Assembly: GCA_932294295.1 (NCBI GenBank) | Contig: OW028584.1 | Location: 30,861,231 to 30,925,230 of the forward strand | Length of the DNA stretch: 64,000 nt | Reading direction: 5' to 3' | From: Alitta virens | Lineage: Eukaryota; Annelida; Polychaeta; Phyllodocida; Nereididae | In this document: in pieces, positions 45,321-57,494 of the stretch | How positions within the stretch are numbered: position 1 is the stretch's first letter | Layout: each line of letters begins with the position of its first letter | Notes under the pieces: generated by a model | Told to the model about the DNA's origin: nothing | Database searches by the model: none | Seen by the model: the letters and a program-made list of their open reading frames with translations, nothing else | Made by a program: the position numbers and the translations under genes

Positions 45321-46889
45321 GTGATAAGCTGTGTATACTGGACAGCGTAAATTTCAAAATTGAACTGAGTATTATCATATTTCTGTTAGATACGACCTAT
45401 TGTGACATCATTATTTCTTGCTCTAAGGCCTCAGCGGAAGCAATGGCTGAAACCAAGTTTTTCCCTATGGGAAAGAAAATTATTTGGAAATTCAGAATCT
45501 TCATTGTGTTGTTCAGCAATGTCTGAATCTGCAAGTGCTTGACTGTCATGAGAGATGAGCTGGTAGTTAGTTCTGATACTGTTGTAATTCAGCCATTATT
45601 TGGGGGCTCCAGAATGTTCTTGACTGAGCCACTGGGCCTGTAGATGGCCGATTATTGGACAGATTTTGGAAATAACAGCCCCGTTTTGAGAAAATATGCT
45701 GAAAATATAGCTATTTTTGTGGCATTTCGCCTATTTTATGGCTCTTAGCCTTGAGTGCAGCCCCACTGGAGTGCCCCTGATACTAGGCAGTTTTAAGAAC
45801 TACTGAACAGAGATGTCGGATCATGGAGCCATTGTGAGAGGTTTTAGAGGTTGGCTGTTCTGTACTGTTTCAGTGTTTGGGAAGAGAGTGGGTCTTCAGA
45901 ATGGTCAAGAACTAAGCTACCTTTGGATAGATAATTACTGAAGTTGTGAGATTGGAAATTTAAGCCTGTGGCTTGGGAGCAGCAGAAATGGCGGGAAATG
46001 AAGCAAATGGGATCCTGTTTGATCCCAACTTATCAGATCTATCTAGAAGTGCACTAACTTGCTATTACTAAAAAAAAATGAGAGAGCAGAAGTATTACAA
46101 TTGGAGCTATTGACCATATGGCTTGTAAAAACATGTTTTAATTGCCCCTAAGTTTTGTTGAGAACATGCCATTACATGTGCCTAAGGTAAATTGAAGTTT
46201 AATTGCATTTACACTTTAATGTAATTGAATGACAAGACTAAACCCATCTGCTAAATTGCTTTTAGCTACAAAAGTACTGTTGCACCTATTCACACATTTC
46301 ATTGAGTGATCAACTCTCATTATCATATATATTGAAAATATATATCATGAGAGCCGTCAGGTCTAGTTTACATTGTTTTATTACTTGGATATTATGGAAG
46401 TATTATATATAATGTTTACTCAGGAGAAAACTTGTTGCAGGATGTGAAGTTATGAGTTAGTTCTTCATGGGGGAATGTTAGGAATTACATGTCAAACTTC
46501 CAGGTTGGGGCTTGGACTAGACTTCTATTTAACATTTTCAAGTAAGCATGTGATTAAAAAGATTTTAGTAACTTATTTGAACTGTTAGCTCCATCACTGA
46601 TGCCTTGCCACAGTTGACCCATTTCCGAGTTATTTCTCCCCCACCCTGTGTTTGACGTCTAGAAGTATTTGATATTGTCTGTGTGCACATTTTCACATCC
46701 TACCAACAACATGGGTCAAGGTTACCTCTACGCCAAGAAAGAGAGTTTTTTTCTTGTTAGTGGTATACAACTTGCAAATAGTAAACATGTTTTTAAAACT
46801 AAAGTCAGGCAACTTCTCAAAACTCAAGCACACTTTAATGAAGTGCATACTATTAATTATCATTACTACTGCCATTATTATTATTACTG

Positions 46890-47110
46890 TGTTACTTTCA
46901 ATTGTGGATAGCCTTTATTGCACCTTGATGTCTTCTTGCACAATATCTAGAACGGACCACACTGGAAATAAGTTTTCAAATTTAGTGTGCTATCTCAATG
47001 GCACTAAAACAGTGTACTTCTTGCACTTCAGTCTTGTATGTACACCTTTTTGATGTTATTGAATAAAGTCTATCTATCTAAAGTCTATCTATCTAAAGTC
47101 TATCTATCTA
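46890..47110 (+). mobile_element. Non-LTR retrotransposon 3' end with 15-bp tail repeats
   Basis: The stretch ends GATGTTATTGAATAAAGTC and then repeats AAAGTCTATCTATCT three times (47065-47109). A polyadenylation-like word overlapping a short tandem tail is a retrotransposon hallmark. No coding remnant was recognised upstream. Confidence 0.5.
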
Positions 47111-48084
47111 GTGGTACATGTAAGATGATTCTACAAAATGTACATCTAAATGACACGGCACACAAAATGTACTATCATGGATATAGCTTATTAATCGATA
47201 AACTAATTAGTGGCAAGAACTTGTGGAAGAGAGCTGCACAGGTAATCATAGCCTTAACCTCTCATTATAGGTCAGTTACAGTCACCATGGCATCTTCCAT
47301 AGATTTTCTGTTAGCTTCAAATTTGATGACTTCAGCTTATTGGTATGATTTGAAGGGCATGAAGTAATTGGTTTAAAAAAACCTAAAATACATAAAAATG
47401 AAGAATCCTGTGGATGCAATACATGTGATATTTCCTTAAGATAAATTCTGGCCAATTTTAGGGAAACTGCAATTAGATAATAATAGAAGAATAATAGAAT
47501 TGCTATTTGTGCAGGTTTTTCCTGTGAGGTCTGCATTCGGGACACGCAATGAGTTTTCTGTTGAATGCTTCAATGATCAAACAAAATTCACATATCCAAG
47601 ATTACATAACTGCAGATTCCGAACAGCAGTATACAGTTTATTGTAGGGCATTCAAATTCGAATTTGTATGAATGTATAGACACAAACTGGACGGTTCCGA
47701 ACAGCTTCGCGAGATTACAAACGCTGTCATTACTACTTTTTATGCTTCAACAATACAATTAATTGGAACAACTTCTTTTGATGAACAGGTATTACAGAAA
47801 ATCCTGGTTATTAAGGCTGCTGTAGTGCAAAAAATTACTGCAAGGTAAATTATCTATGGTAGAATTCAAATAAATGTCCACTTATTATTTTGTCATATTT
47901 TGCCACAAATGGCATGGGGCTGCACAAAATAGAGAGAAATGTTCACAATAAACAAATCTTAACTTTCTAGCTGATTGATATTGTCGATGGTAAATCCTCA
48001 TGTAATTATAGTCAGAGGATGTTTTCCTTTGAAAGCAAAACATCTGGACAGCACATAATATGTTTTTTGTTGTTGCCAATAACG

Positions 48085-48199
48085 CTGTTCTGCATATTTT
48101 TTAAGTGTATCGTTATTATTACATAACGGTTATCAATACCTGTATCATTATGCTTGTACCGGTGCAAACGGAATATCGAGAACCGGTGTTCAGCCCTAA
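48085..48199 (-). mobile_element. hAT-like MITE, partial copy
   Basis: The sequence ATCGTTATTATTACATAACG...GAGAACCGGTGTTCAGCCCTA closely follows the right part of the 49376-49779 element. The left end is not clear. The 419-base element at 48210 inserted just outside its terminus. Confidence 0.6.
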
Positions 48200-48209
48200 T
48201 ATAGTCATA

Positions 48210-48628
48210 CAGGGTATCCACGGGACAGGGAAAACAAGGAAAATTGTAAAAAAGAAATTCCCTGCAGGGAAAATTCAGGAAATTTCATGTTAGATTATGA
48301 ATTCAGGGAAAACACGGGGAATTTTGTCATTATATGTATAATAATATGTCATTATATGTATAATAATACGTAAAATGCTAACTGAATTTTGATGGGAAAT
48401 TAATAACGCTGGATGGCAGTGTGGCTTATTGTAGATATTAAGTTTCATAGGTTGAAATGGACTCCGTTGGTTTAATAATTACACTAAACTTAGTGGTATT
48501 TTGGTGGTGCAGGTACAGCTATTGGGTACCAGGAGGCCGTATAATCACCTGGGAAAATATCTAGTGAAACAGGGAAAAATCAGGGAAAATTCAAGGAATT
48601 TTGTTTTCAAAATTGAGTGGATACCCTG
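48210..48628. mobile_element. 419-bp MITE with 12-bp perfect ends and 5-bp duplication
   Basis: CAGGGTATCCAC at 48210-48221 and GTGGATACCCTG at 48617-48628 are perfect inverted ends, flanked by TCATA on both sides (48205-48209 and 48629-48633). Sub-terminal GGGAAAA and CAGGGAAAA words repeat in both halves. No open frame. The superfamily is not clear from the ends alone. Confidence 0.85.
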
Positions 48629-48639
48629 TCATATATAGT

Positions 48640-48687
48640 CTTAAAGTAATCCAGATAGTGAGGTGGTCTTTAACCGGAGTGCCACTG
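48640..48687 (-). mobile_element. Mariner/pogo-like terminal repeat, one end
   Basis: AGTGAGGTGGTCTTTAACCG and GAGTGCCACTG read in reverse as CAGTGGCACTC...GACCACCTCACT, like the ends at 20286 and 51368. Confidence 0.5.
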
Positions 48688-48974
48688 TGTTTGGTTTTGT
48701 TTTTTCCTTCCTATTCACGTGATTCACTTCTGAGTTGCGGTTAGTGAGATAGATACCTTTTTTTTGACAGACTGTCAAATCGGTTTTTTTCATATTATAA
48801 AATTGATACAGTCATACAAAGCATGTTCAATTATTTGAAAGGTCAATGTCCTGCCTTGTAACTCTTTATCATAGATGCTTGTATTGCAAAAGTCTTCATT
48901 TGTGCAGGATTCTTTTTGCTTTTTGAAGTGTCAAATACCAATATTTAGATAGATAGGTAGATAGATATGGAAAA

Positions 48975-49110
48975 TGTAGTCCTCAAAGGCAAGTTCTTGT
49001 CGCTCACGGGTGTTGATTGATGAGGCAGGAGAGAGGAAGAGTCCACCACATTGTATGCACATTTACCCCATGGGTGGGGTCTTTTACTTGTCTTACCACT
49101 AGACAATCCT
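48975..49110 (-). mobile_element. tRNA-derived SINE, tail variant
   Basis: GGCAAGTTCTTGTCGCTC, TTGATTGATGAGG, CATTTACCCCATGGGTGGGG and TCTTTTACTTG match the reverse of the 26740-26860 tail. Confidence 0.65.
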
Positions 49111-49375
49111 GTTGCCAGGAATGAATGCTTTTTTGGATACCTGATTGAAAATTATTCTTTGTGATCAGATGCGAATGATGAACAAAAAAAATGAAGAATG
49201 TGACGTTTTGGAATTGAGAGTTGAAAATTAGAAATAGCATTTTCTGTGTGAATGACTAAAAAGCTTGTAATTTCATCTTGTACAGAATCATAACGATTAT
49301 CACACATGAGAATTTATTAAAATGTTGTCATTGATGTTTATTAACCAGTATCAAAATTAATTTCATTATAAATAG

Positions 49376-49779
49376 TAGGGCTGTACACCTTTATCTTTAA
49401 AACGATATGATACGTATCACGATACAGTAAAACCGATACGATACGTATCATGATACGTATCGTTCATTTTGTCAATTAGTAATTTTGTACATGTATATTT
49501 ATAAAAGTTTATTGTAAACCTAAAATAATCAAAAGATACTATCAAATTTAATGAACAAATCTTCATTCAATAACTGCAAAACTATTGTGTATTAAGAGTC
49601 GCTGATATTTCTCTTCACAAATACTGGAACAACTGGGTGGCAGGTGACTTATTTGTTTGAAAATTCTGCTCTGCATACCGTTCAAGTGTATCGTTATTAT
49701 TACATAAAGGTTATCAATACCCGTATCGTTAACCCTGTACCGGTACAAACGATATATCGAGAACCGGTGTACAGCCCTA
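49376..49779. mobile_element. 404-bp hAT-type MITE with target duplication
   Basis: TAGGGCTGTACACC (49376-49389) and GGTGTACAGCCCTA (49766-49779) are perfect 14-bp inverted ends. The flanks ATAAATAG and ATAAATTG match 7 of 8, the duplication length typical of hAT elements. The interior is rich in ATACGTAT palindromes. No transposase. A partial relative lies at 48085-48199. Confidence 0.85.
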
Positions 49780-51367
49780 ATAAATTGTAAAAGAAGAAAA
49801 GAAATATACATGTTCGTAATATTAATGTATTACTGTATAAATTGTACTCCAGGCAAATGCAGCCTGTTTGTCAACCATTTAATATTTAACGTTGGTTAAT
49901 GGCACTGTCAATGTTGTGAAGTTTAGTTCTGAATAACTTATTATTTTGTTGTTATTTCGTGCCATAATAACCAAAACGACTTTCTTCGAATGCATCAGTA
50001 TGCCAAATATGCTCGTTGAATGTGGTTGTATACTGACTTAGATATGTTAAGGTGAGATTTTTCTTGTTATTGCGGGAATTATTAGAAAAATTGTGGTTCA
50101 TTATTGACTTCGGATAATGTAGAAGAAAACTGACAAATTAAAAAAGTTTTGAAATTCAGGTATTTAAAGTTGCCAAGTGGATTAGAGAATTTATACATGA
50201 ATCAAAAACGGTATGGTATTGCACATGTTTGTTAGCTATATTAGTACATTCGAAAATGTAACGCTGCTTCATCCTCGGTCCCAGTGCGAGGGTGCGCTGC
50301 TTAAGCTCTCATAAAAATTATTGAAAAATAGCAGATAAATGCAACTAAAAAAATTGGATAATACAAGACATGAAAAAATAAAATTATAGTGATACAAAAT
50401 GTATGCACAAATATGACTAGACAATAGATATTGTTAAGATATTTGATATTATTGAAGATATGAATAAGTAAGATTTATTCATATTTTCAATATAAAATCA
50501 TTTGCTGTAGTAATGCGTGTTGATGACTGTATATCATAATACAGTAGTTTCTATGTTTATGGTAATAAATATGGATAGGACTAATTTGTGTAAATTTATG
50601 CATCGTAGAAGAAGTTCAGTTACTCAAAAATATTGCAGTGTAAAGGAATGAAAAACAGACTTCAGCAGGTCTACTTTATGAATGGTTACAATTTTTAAAA
50701 TTAAAAAAAAAAAAAAATCTTGTTTTTAGTTTCATTATGCGGTATTTAGTTTATTTAACTGTAAATAACATTGTGCACAAATGCAGCATGCCAGAAAAAG
50801 TATATTTAAATCGTGTTTTCATTCATATATAGATAAAATGTATATGATAAAATGTTAAGTATCATGAATATGGGTGTGTCGTACGTAATAAACGATGCAT
50901 GAAGTGCAGGTTGGCAAATATGGACATAACAAAACATTGATCTCTGACACACCAGTACACTATGTACTAGATATCTATTAATTTGTTTTGGCGAAGCCGT
51001 TCAATATTTTTGGCAATTTAATAAATATTAAAATTTTCATATAAGATAACAATAAAAGCATATACGACAAAATAAACTTAGTATCTTTTGACTGATATTA
51101 TAAAGGTATTTTATTTAATCATCCGAACATCTACAATTATCTGGGACACTAAAAAAATTATCATTTTATTAGAACCACTTATAGAGAATAAATTATGTCT
51201 AAAATGTGGTAGTTATAGATTTTTTTTTCTTAGTTATGAATTTGATTAGTCGCCAGCTTGTAAAATATTACCTTCATTATATTATCTATGTCGGACATTT
51301 GGCAGACTTTAGTAGTGTGCACTGTCCTGACTTTTTCTATCACAATGTGTCCTATTTTATTTGTATA

Positions 51368-51740
51368 CAGTATACTCTTGCCTGAGGACCACTTCATTAT
51401 TAAGACCACCTCATTATTTAGGTCATTGAGTCATGACTCAATTGTATTATCACTTCAGTAATTTATCTCTCTGTTAAGATGACTTTATAAGAAGCAATAA
51501 TTTTAAGGCTATGGATGTTCCTTATTATCTTATTCTTTATGTGGCTATAGTTGTATTTATGTGTACAAATTAGTATTACAAAACACTGCAATAAAGACAG
51601 CGACCGACAGCCTTCGGTGAAATATATTGACGCGGTCTCAATAGTGAGGCGATTGTCAATAGTGGAAATATTCAATATACAGATCGGTCCTAAATACAGT
51701 AGTCTTAATGGTACAGTTGCCTTAAATCGCAGTTCCGCTG
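51368..51740. mobile_element. Mariner/pogo-like MITE, TA flanked
   Basis: CAGTATACTCTTGCCTGAGG and ATTAAGACCACC at the left are mirrored by CAGTTCCGCTG at the right, whose reverse reads CAGCGGAACTG...ATTAAGACTAC. Both termini abut TA. About 373 bases, with no transposase. Confidence 0.5.
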
Positions 51741-52549
51741 TATATTTGAGTATGTTATGAACCTGTTTCAGTTCTTGTTTTATGACTTTGCAACGAAACG
51801 ACCGTGTTATCAACCCAGTGCACATATATAATAAAGATAAAAGGTGAAGACTATATTGACATGACATGGGCTCGTGAACGCCAGATCTCAATAATAGTCG
51901 GATATATATACAAAACTAAGTCAGTGTATATTAATACAAACTTCATATGTCTATACATTTTGACTATTTTGAGGACAAGATAAATTGTATTTTTATTTGG
52001 TATACCACAAATTATTATGAACAACTTGCCTGGGAATTTCATGGTCTGCTGATGGAGCAACTCAAGCGTATTTGTGTCTAAGGAAAAGTTCGTCAAACTG
52101 CTTAAAATGCACGAACTGGACTACATATTATATGAAGGGGTGTACTAGTTGAGTAACCTTCTTGTTACAGTGACTTTTAATATGTTTGGATTATTATTGC
52201 TGAGTGTAGAGGCCATTAAACGACAGAAAAGTAAGTTATATTGTAAATATTTATGTTAACGTTGGACGTTATTGTATGACTAATTGTTGTAGTATGCAGG
52301 TGCATAATGCAAAAGTAGAACAGTAAGCTGCTAAGCAACAGTGATATTTGACATAAAAATGTTTTAGGAATGAAAGGATTATATGTTTATATATATTGAA
52401 TAATTCATTTTGTTGATGCATTTACATTCATTGCCTTCAGAATTAAAATATTTTACAATTTTGTATTATTTGATATTACGATAATTTTGCCTCATTTGAG
52501 AATATAACACGAATGCAGTCATTACAAAATAACATTACAACGGAACTAG

Positions 52550-52722
52550 CAGGGCCGGTCCTAGGGTAACGCGAACAAGATGGCTGCGTTGGGCCCCGTG
52601 CCTGAAAAGGCCCTGCGCTTCCGAAATATTAGGCCACCAAAATTTGTGAGGACTTTTTTTTAAATATCAAGTTGAGAATTTAGGCCCCGTGTTGGGCCTC
52701 ACACACGCTAAGACTGGCCCTG
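52550..52722. mobile_element. 173-bp hAT-type MITE with target duplication
   Basis: CAGGGCCGGTCCTAG and CTAAGACTGGCCCTG are inverted ends. Flanks GGAACTAG and GGAACTGG match 7 of 8. The interior repeats TAGGCC and GGGCC words. No coding capacity. Confidence 0.8.
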
Positions 52723-55300
52723 GGAACTGGTTTCATCTATAGATTCTGCTTCTTGGGTGTGAGTCACATAAGTAGAGATAATATTATAACTCTTTGAGAG
52801 TAGTTTAGTGACATATATCTATATATATATATATATCAATAAACTAAATCACTAAATGCGGAACTTTGCATAACTAATAGCTTAAGTGATCAATATAGTT
52901 TCAGGATGAGGAAGAGTGATAAGGATTAGGAAGTATCTGCATAAATGGTGTGTGTGATTCTCACATGAGGATCTTTCGAAGCATTTAAAAGTTGTTTGAA
53001 ATGACACGAGACCATTTTCTAGAAGATCTTGATTGTAATGATGCAAGATTTTTACCAGGATCAGCAAAAGGACTGTGAATGCATTATGCTATTAACAACG
53101 CACTGTAATTGGATTATTCCCTCTGTGATTTTCCATCACATGTGGGTAAATTTTATCAACATTTAATTGCTCATAAAGAAGTATCTTTGCTTGGGCAGTA
53201 CAACTTTTGACAAGTTCTACACAGAAACTGAGCCAAATCCGACGCAGCAAAAGAAATGAATTCGCAAATGTAAAAAGGCGAAGGACTATTGATTGTTATA
53301 ATGTAGCTAAGTTTAGGTGCTGTAATTACATACAATGGTTGTGAAGTTTCATTTTAAACATGATATCCAACGATATGCATTAAATAACACTGTAATGGCT
53401 GATTCAGTGGCCAGATGTACTATTCGGATATGGATGTTTACAAGGTTGTCATAAGCTTTTATTTGATGATTGAAATTTAAAATCATACAGTGTTTATGTT
53501 GGTACAAATGGTAATCAAGTTATTTAATATAGTGTTACATTTCAATGAAGTTGACAATACCTATGCCGGAATAATTAAAGTATATATTACATGCACTACC
53601 AGGTAGTTAAGATGTAGATGAATGATTGCCTGGATTTCTTGATGTTAATTTTAGTGAGGTGCTGATTCTTTTTGTGTTAAGTCCTAGATTTTGGTAGCTT
53701 TTTCGATCTAGGTACCTCATCAGTCATGTTGGCAAGTTTTTGTTTCTCTTTATCCAGAAGGATTTATCATCCTTCAGGATATTGTCAAAGAGAAATTCAG
53801 AAAAGCTAATTTGGTTCAAAATTTCTCAAATATATATAATATAACTTATCAGGGATTGAGCTCAGCAGTATGCAGTAGAGCTCAGGAGACCTTTAGATCA
53901 ATCACTATCCAGAATTAGTAATTCATCAGTAACAATACCTTCTGGATTCAGTGCCGATAGGCTCTAGTTTGTTTTTGGGACAACTGCTAATTCTTGCACC
54001 AGGTGTTATATTTTATTATATTTTCGGAAAAACTATTCTCCAAAATATTCCACAATCAATTAATTAGTACTTCAGTGAGATATACAGATTTTTCTTGAAT
54101 GCAAAAAACAGCTATTAAGGACATACAAAAGAATATATTTCTGATTTCTTTTTTTTGTTATCATATCTGATAATCTGATAACAAATTAAGTCCAGATGTA
54201 GGTAGCTAAATCTGACATAAAGCAAAAAGTGTTCTCTTGAGCTGATAAGCAATGAATAGGTGCACCCTGTATTTTATTAAAATCAGTCATCGGTACAAAG
54301 TCTGACCGTACTCCTTCCAATTTGGAATAGTGCATTTTGATACACATTATGAACTCGCAGTGTGGAGCCTTCGTTTGCTGAAATTGGACTAAATACGTCG
54401 GATAAAGATAAGGCTAAAGCAATGAACTCTTTATGTTAAATTATAAATGCTTAGAAACTTGACAGCAAGGCCATTATATAGGCTGGTTTGATGATGTTGT
54501 ATTACTGGTGGTGTGATCCTTATCAGTACTTCAGCCAGTTGAAGGTCTCTTTGAAGAATGGTAGCCTAATGTTCTTTTTAAGTCTTTGCTTCACTTGATA
54601 CATTTGGCAATTTGAATGGATTCTGTGCGTAAGTCTTTTAGAATTTTCAGATTTGTATCTTTATGTCAAGTTTTGTATACGCTATTTACTCCTGTGGTAT
54701 TATCAGTTTATCATGAAATTAATGGTCTCTTCGTATGGTGCATTAGCATGCAGAGTATTTCATAATGGTTGTCAGTTGGTATTATGTGTGCTCGACAGCT
54801 GAGTTTTGGACCCAAGCATTCTACAGTGCTCAGTCATCCATAATTTTGCACATTGAACTTGATAGCTTCAGTGCCAAATTGATGAAATAGCTAAAAAAAG
54901 GTTTATTCTGATATTGTATGTTAGAAAGCAACGCATGGTTCAAATGACATTGGATAGATCAAAGAAGACACTTGTTGCCTAGCTGACTTGTACGTCGAAT
55001 ACAAGAGACTTATTTGATCCACTGAGATTGTGAATTTGAAGGAATTTGTGTTCAAAAAAGATTATGATGGAATATTATGTTGTAAGCAAAAACAATTTTT
55101 TTTAATTTATGAAGTGTATAATTGGTGGACTGGAAAGTTTTCTTTTTTAAGATGATAATTTTAATATATAAAACTGTACTGTAAGTTGCTTTTATGTCAC
55201 AGGTCCACCAAAGATACTTTTCCAATACCTGAATGCAAGCATGAGTAGGCAAATATATTTTGACTCCCAATTATTGAGAATTTTGTCTTGATCTTTTCAG

Positions 55301-56973
55301 GTGATGTCAGAACGCCTCCTGTCTCAGCAGCTGCAAATTCCGAAACAGCACCCACTCCACCTCGTCCACCAGATGGCAGCGAGAAGGACAAAAGCTCCGA
55401 TGAGGCACTATTATTCCGATCAGCTTCTACTGACAGCGGTGATGCTGAGGAGCCGAAATTAATCATAGCCGAGAGTGAAAGTTGTGATTCCCATAGTTCT
55501 AATTCAAACTCAGAGAACGTCCGGTACAAAGGACCGAAGAAACGTTTCCTTGAGGCATTTAAATGTACTGATTCCCCCAAAGGTGACTCCGCATCTGGAC
55601 CCTTGAAACCAAAGACCTCCTTCAACTTACGACACTGTATTAATCAAATTATTGACAGTGAAGCTGTCCTCAGTCGACTCCTTACTAAAGAGGACAGTCC
55701 CCCTGTAAGTCGAGTCTCGTCACCAAGTGTTACAGCTCCTCCCTCTTTAGACAACACTCCATCTCATTCTCCCAGCCCTGCTGCATCCACTCGAAGTGAA
55801 CCAGTGATGAACCTATCCCCTGCCCCTTCGCCAGTTGTAAGAGCAGGTGTTAAAGTACGAGATATAATTCAAGAGTCTGTCACTGCAAGTATTAGTAATA
55901 ATAGCAGTCAGTCCGATAAGAGGTCGAATGAAAAAGGTGGTAACCCACTCCTACAGATGGCAGCACTTGCGTCCATGTTACCTCGGCAACCAGTGCCTAG
56001 CAACGGCAGAGAAGGAATGCCAGTCATTAATGCTCCTGGCCAAACGGCAGTCCCTCTTGCTGCGAACCAAAAGCCAGAACATCAGCTGCGGACTCTTTCT
56101 GAAGCAGCCCCTCGTCATCCCGGTCCTGAAGTTTTTCACCACAGACAGTATGTGCCCCCACAGGCCAACTCACATAGATATTATGCTCATGAACCTGTGA
56201 ATCTAGTTCCACAGCAGCAGCAGCAGCTGCTGCCACAAAGAAATGCTGCACCTCCTCCTCAACTTGAACAGCAACCGCCATTGCGAAACCCTGGTCTTAA
56301 CTTGAGCCCCCATCCTGGTGCCCGTGGTCCACCAGGACCTCCTCCATTGATAATGTCCCCCTCCCCAAAAGCAGTGCAGAAACCTCGTCTTGCTCCAACT
56401 GCAGCTCAAGGACAGCCTGGTTCACATGTTCCTATAAACTCGAAACCTCAGCAGCATGTCCAGCTGTACCAGAACGCCAGTCCCAAACAACAACCAATTG
56501 CTCAATCTCCTCAAAGTGCTTACCCTGCCTCCCATTCTGCTGCATCTGTCGGTCTAACCACTGCTGCGATGCCACCAAAGAGTGACTTCAGTGGAAATGT
56601 TATCGCCCCAGGTACTGTTCCATTAGTAGCGGGATATGTCTACTCTAGTCAGGCGCCTTTGGATTTAAGCAAGAGGGCAAGTGTTGATGATGAACCCATG
56701 GTCATTTCTGATGATCAGCCATTAGATTTGAGCAAAAAGCCAACTCATTTGGCATCTCACTCATCTGGGTCCACTCCTCGCACTCAGCCCTACCCTCAGC
56801 ACTCCCAGGGTGTGGCTGTTGTTAAAGCGGCACAGACATGGTACCCCCGAGACCAGGCGGGAAATGCCAACAACTTGTCATCACGATATAGCCACCCACA
56901 AGGTCATCGTACTCATCCAAATTCTGGCAATACTGCTATGAGGAACATGGATTCAAATCTTGCTCGATTACAG
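55301..56973 (+). CDS. Large C2H2 zinc-finger protein, exon 4 (CtBP-motif exon)
   Basis: Completes Gly913 and encodes residues 914-1470, entering in phase 1 and leaving in phase 0 (CAG|GTAATG). It has no zinc finger. In order it holds an acidic/serine stretch, a KKRFLEAFK basic patch and a conserved-looking segment (FNLRHCINQIIDSEAVLSRL). Long Ser/Pro-rich and Gln/Pro-rich linkers with a QQQQQ run near residue 1219 follow. Two copies of PLDLSK lie at residues 1365-1370 and 1386-1391. PxDLS is the established docking motif for CtBP co-repressors, and two copies 21 residues apart suggest bivalent recruitment (inference). It would be the first long exon of the proposed short isoform. Reading past the donor gives a hydrophobic tail before a stop at 57079-57081, which matters only if the intron is retained. 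Confidence 0.93.
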
Positions 56974-57494
56974 GTAATGGCAAAGAAAGTGTTCCATATA
57001 CCCTTTTGCGCGCCAGCCATGTTGGCATTTTGCCTCATTGACCTCATTTTGTTACTTCTTCATTGTTCTTGCACTCTGTGACCTCACCATGGCCATTTTC
57101 TATTGATTACGTCACAATACTATATGCGAGTACAAAGAGAGGTCAATGAGGCAAAAATGGCAACATGGCTGCTCTGAAAAGAGTGTGTGATGTAAATATT
57201 TGGTGTCTTAACAACTCAAACCAAATTAGAACGACCATTGACTATTTATTCCATTTATGATTCTTTGCATAATTCAAAACATAGCCTAATTGAATGAAAT
57301 CAGGTGTTCCCTCTGAATTCAACTTATCACTTTTAAGCAAGGTTAAGTGTATGTGACAGTTCATGCTCCTGCTTAATTGAGTTATTTAATTTCTTAGTTA
57401 ATGTAATGGCTAGAAATTTAACACCTGCATATGACTTCAGTCTTATGACATGCTATGGAATAAACATCTAACTTAATATCTTTGGCACTTTCAG
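56974..57494 (+). other. Intron 4 of the zinc-finger gene
   Basis: 521 bases, GTAATG donor and GGCACTTTCAG acceptor. It holds one MITE (57003-57183) and otherwise AT-rich unique-looking sequence. Confidence 0.85.
57003..57183. mobile_element. MITE with long terminal inverted repeats in intron 4
   Basis: AGCCATGTTGGCATTTTGCC...GACCTC (57015-57045) is matched in reverse complement by 57139-57170 with about two differences. Weaker pairing extends outward to CCCTTTTGCGCGCC and CTGAAAAGAG. About 180 bases; no target duplication could be fixed. Confidence 0.7.

Larger units (their letters stand above)
35151..55300 (+). other. Intron 3 of the zinc-finger gene (about 20 kb)
   Basis: GTAAGT donor; TTGATCTTTTCAG acceptor. 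It contains at least five MITE-like elements, several SINE copies, a retrotransposon 3' tail, GATA repeats and a poly-C run, each listed. A CG-richer stretch around 41600-42310 contains a candidate alternative first exon (41897-41936). Further phase-1 cassette exons could be hidden, but none was recognised. Confidence 0.75.
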
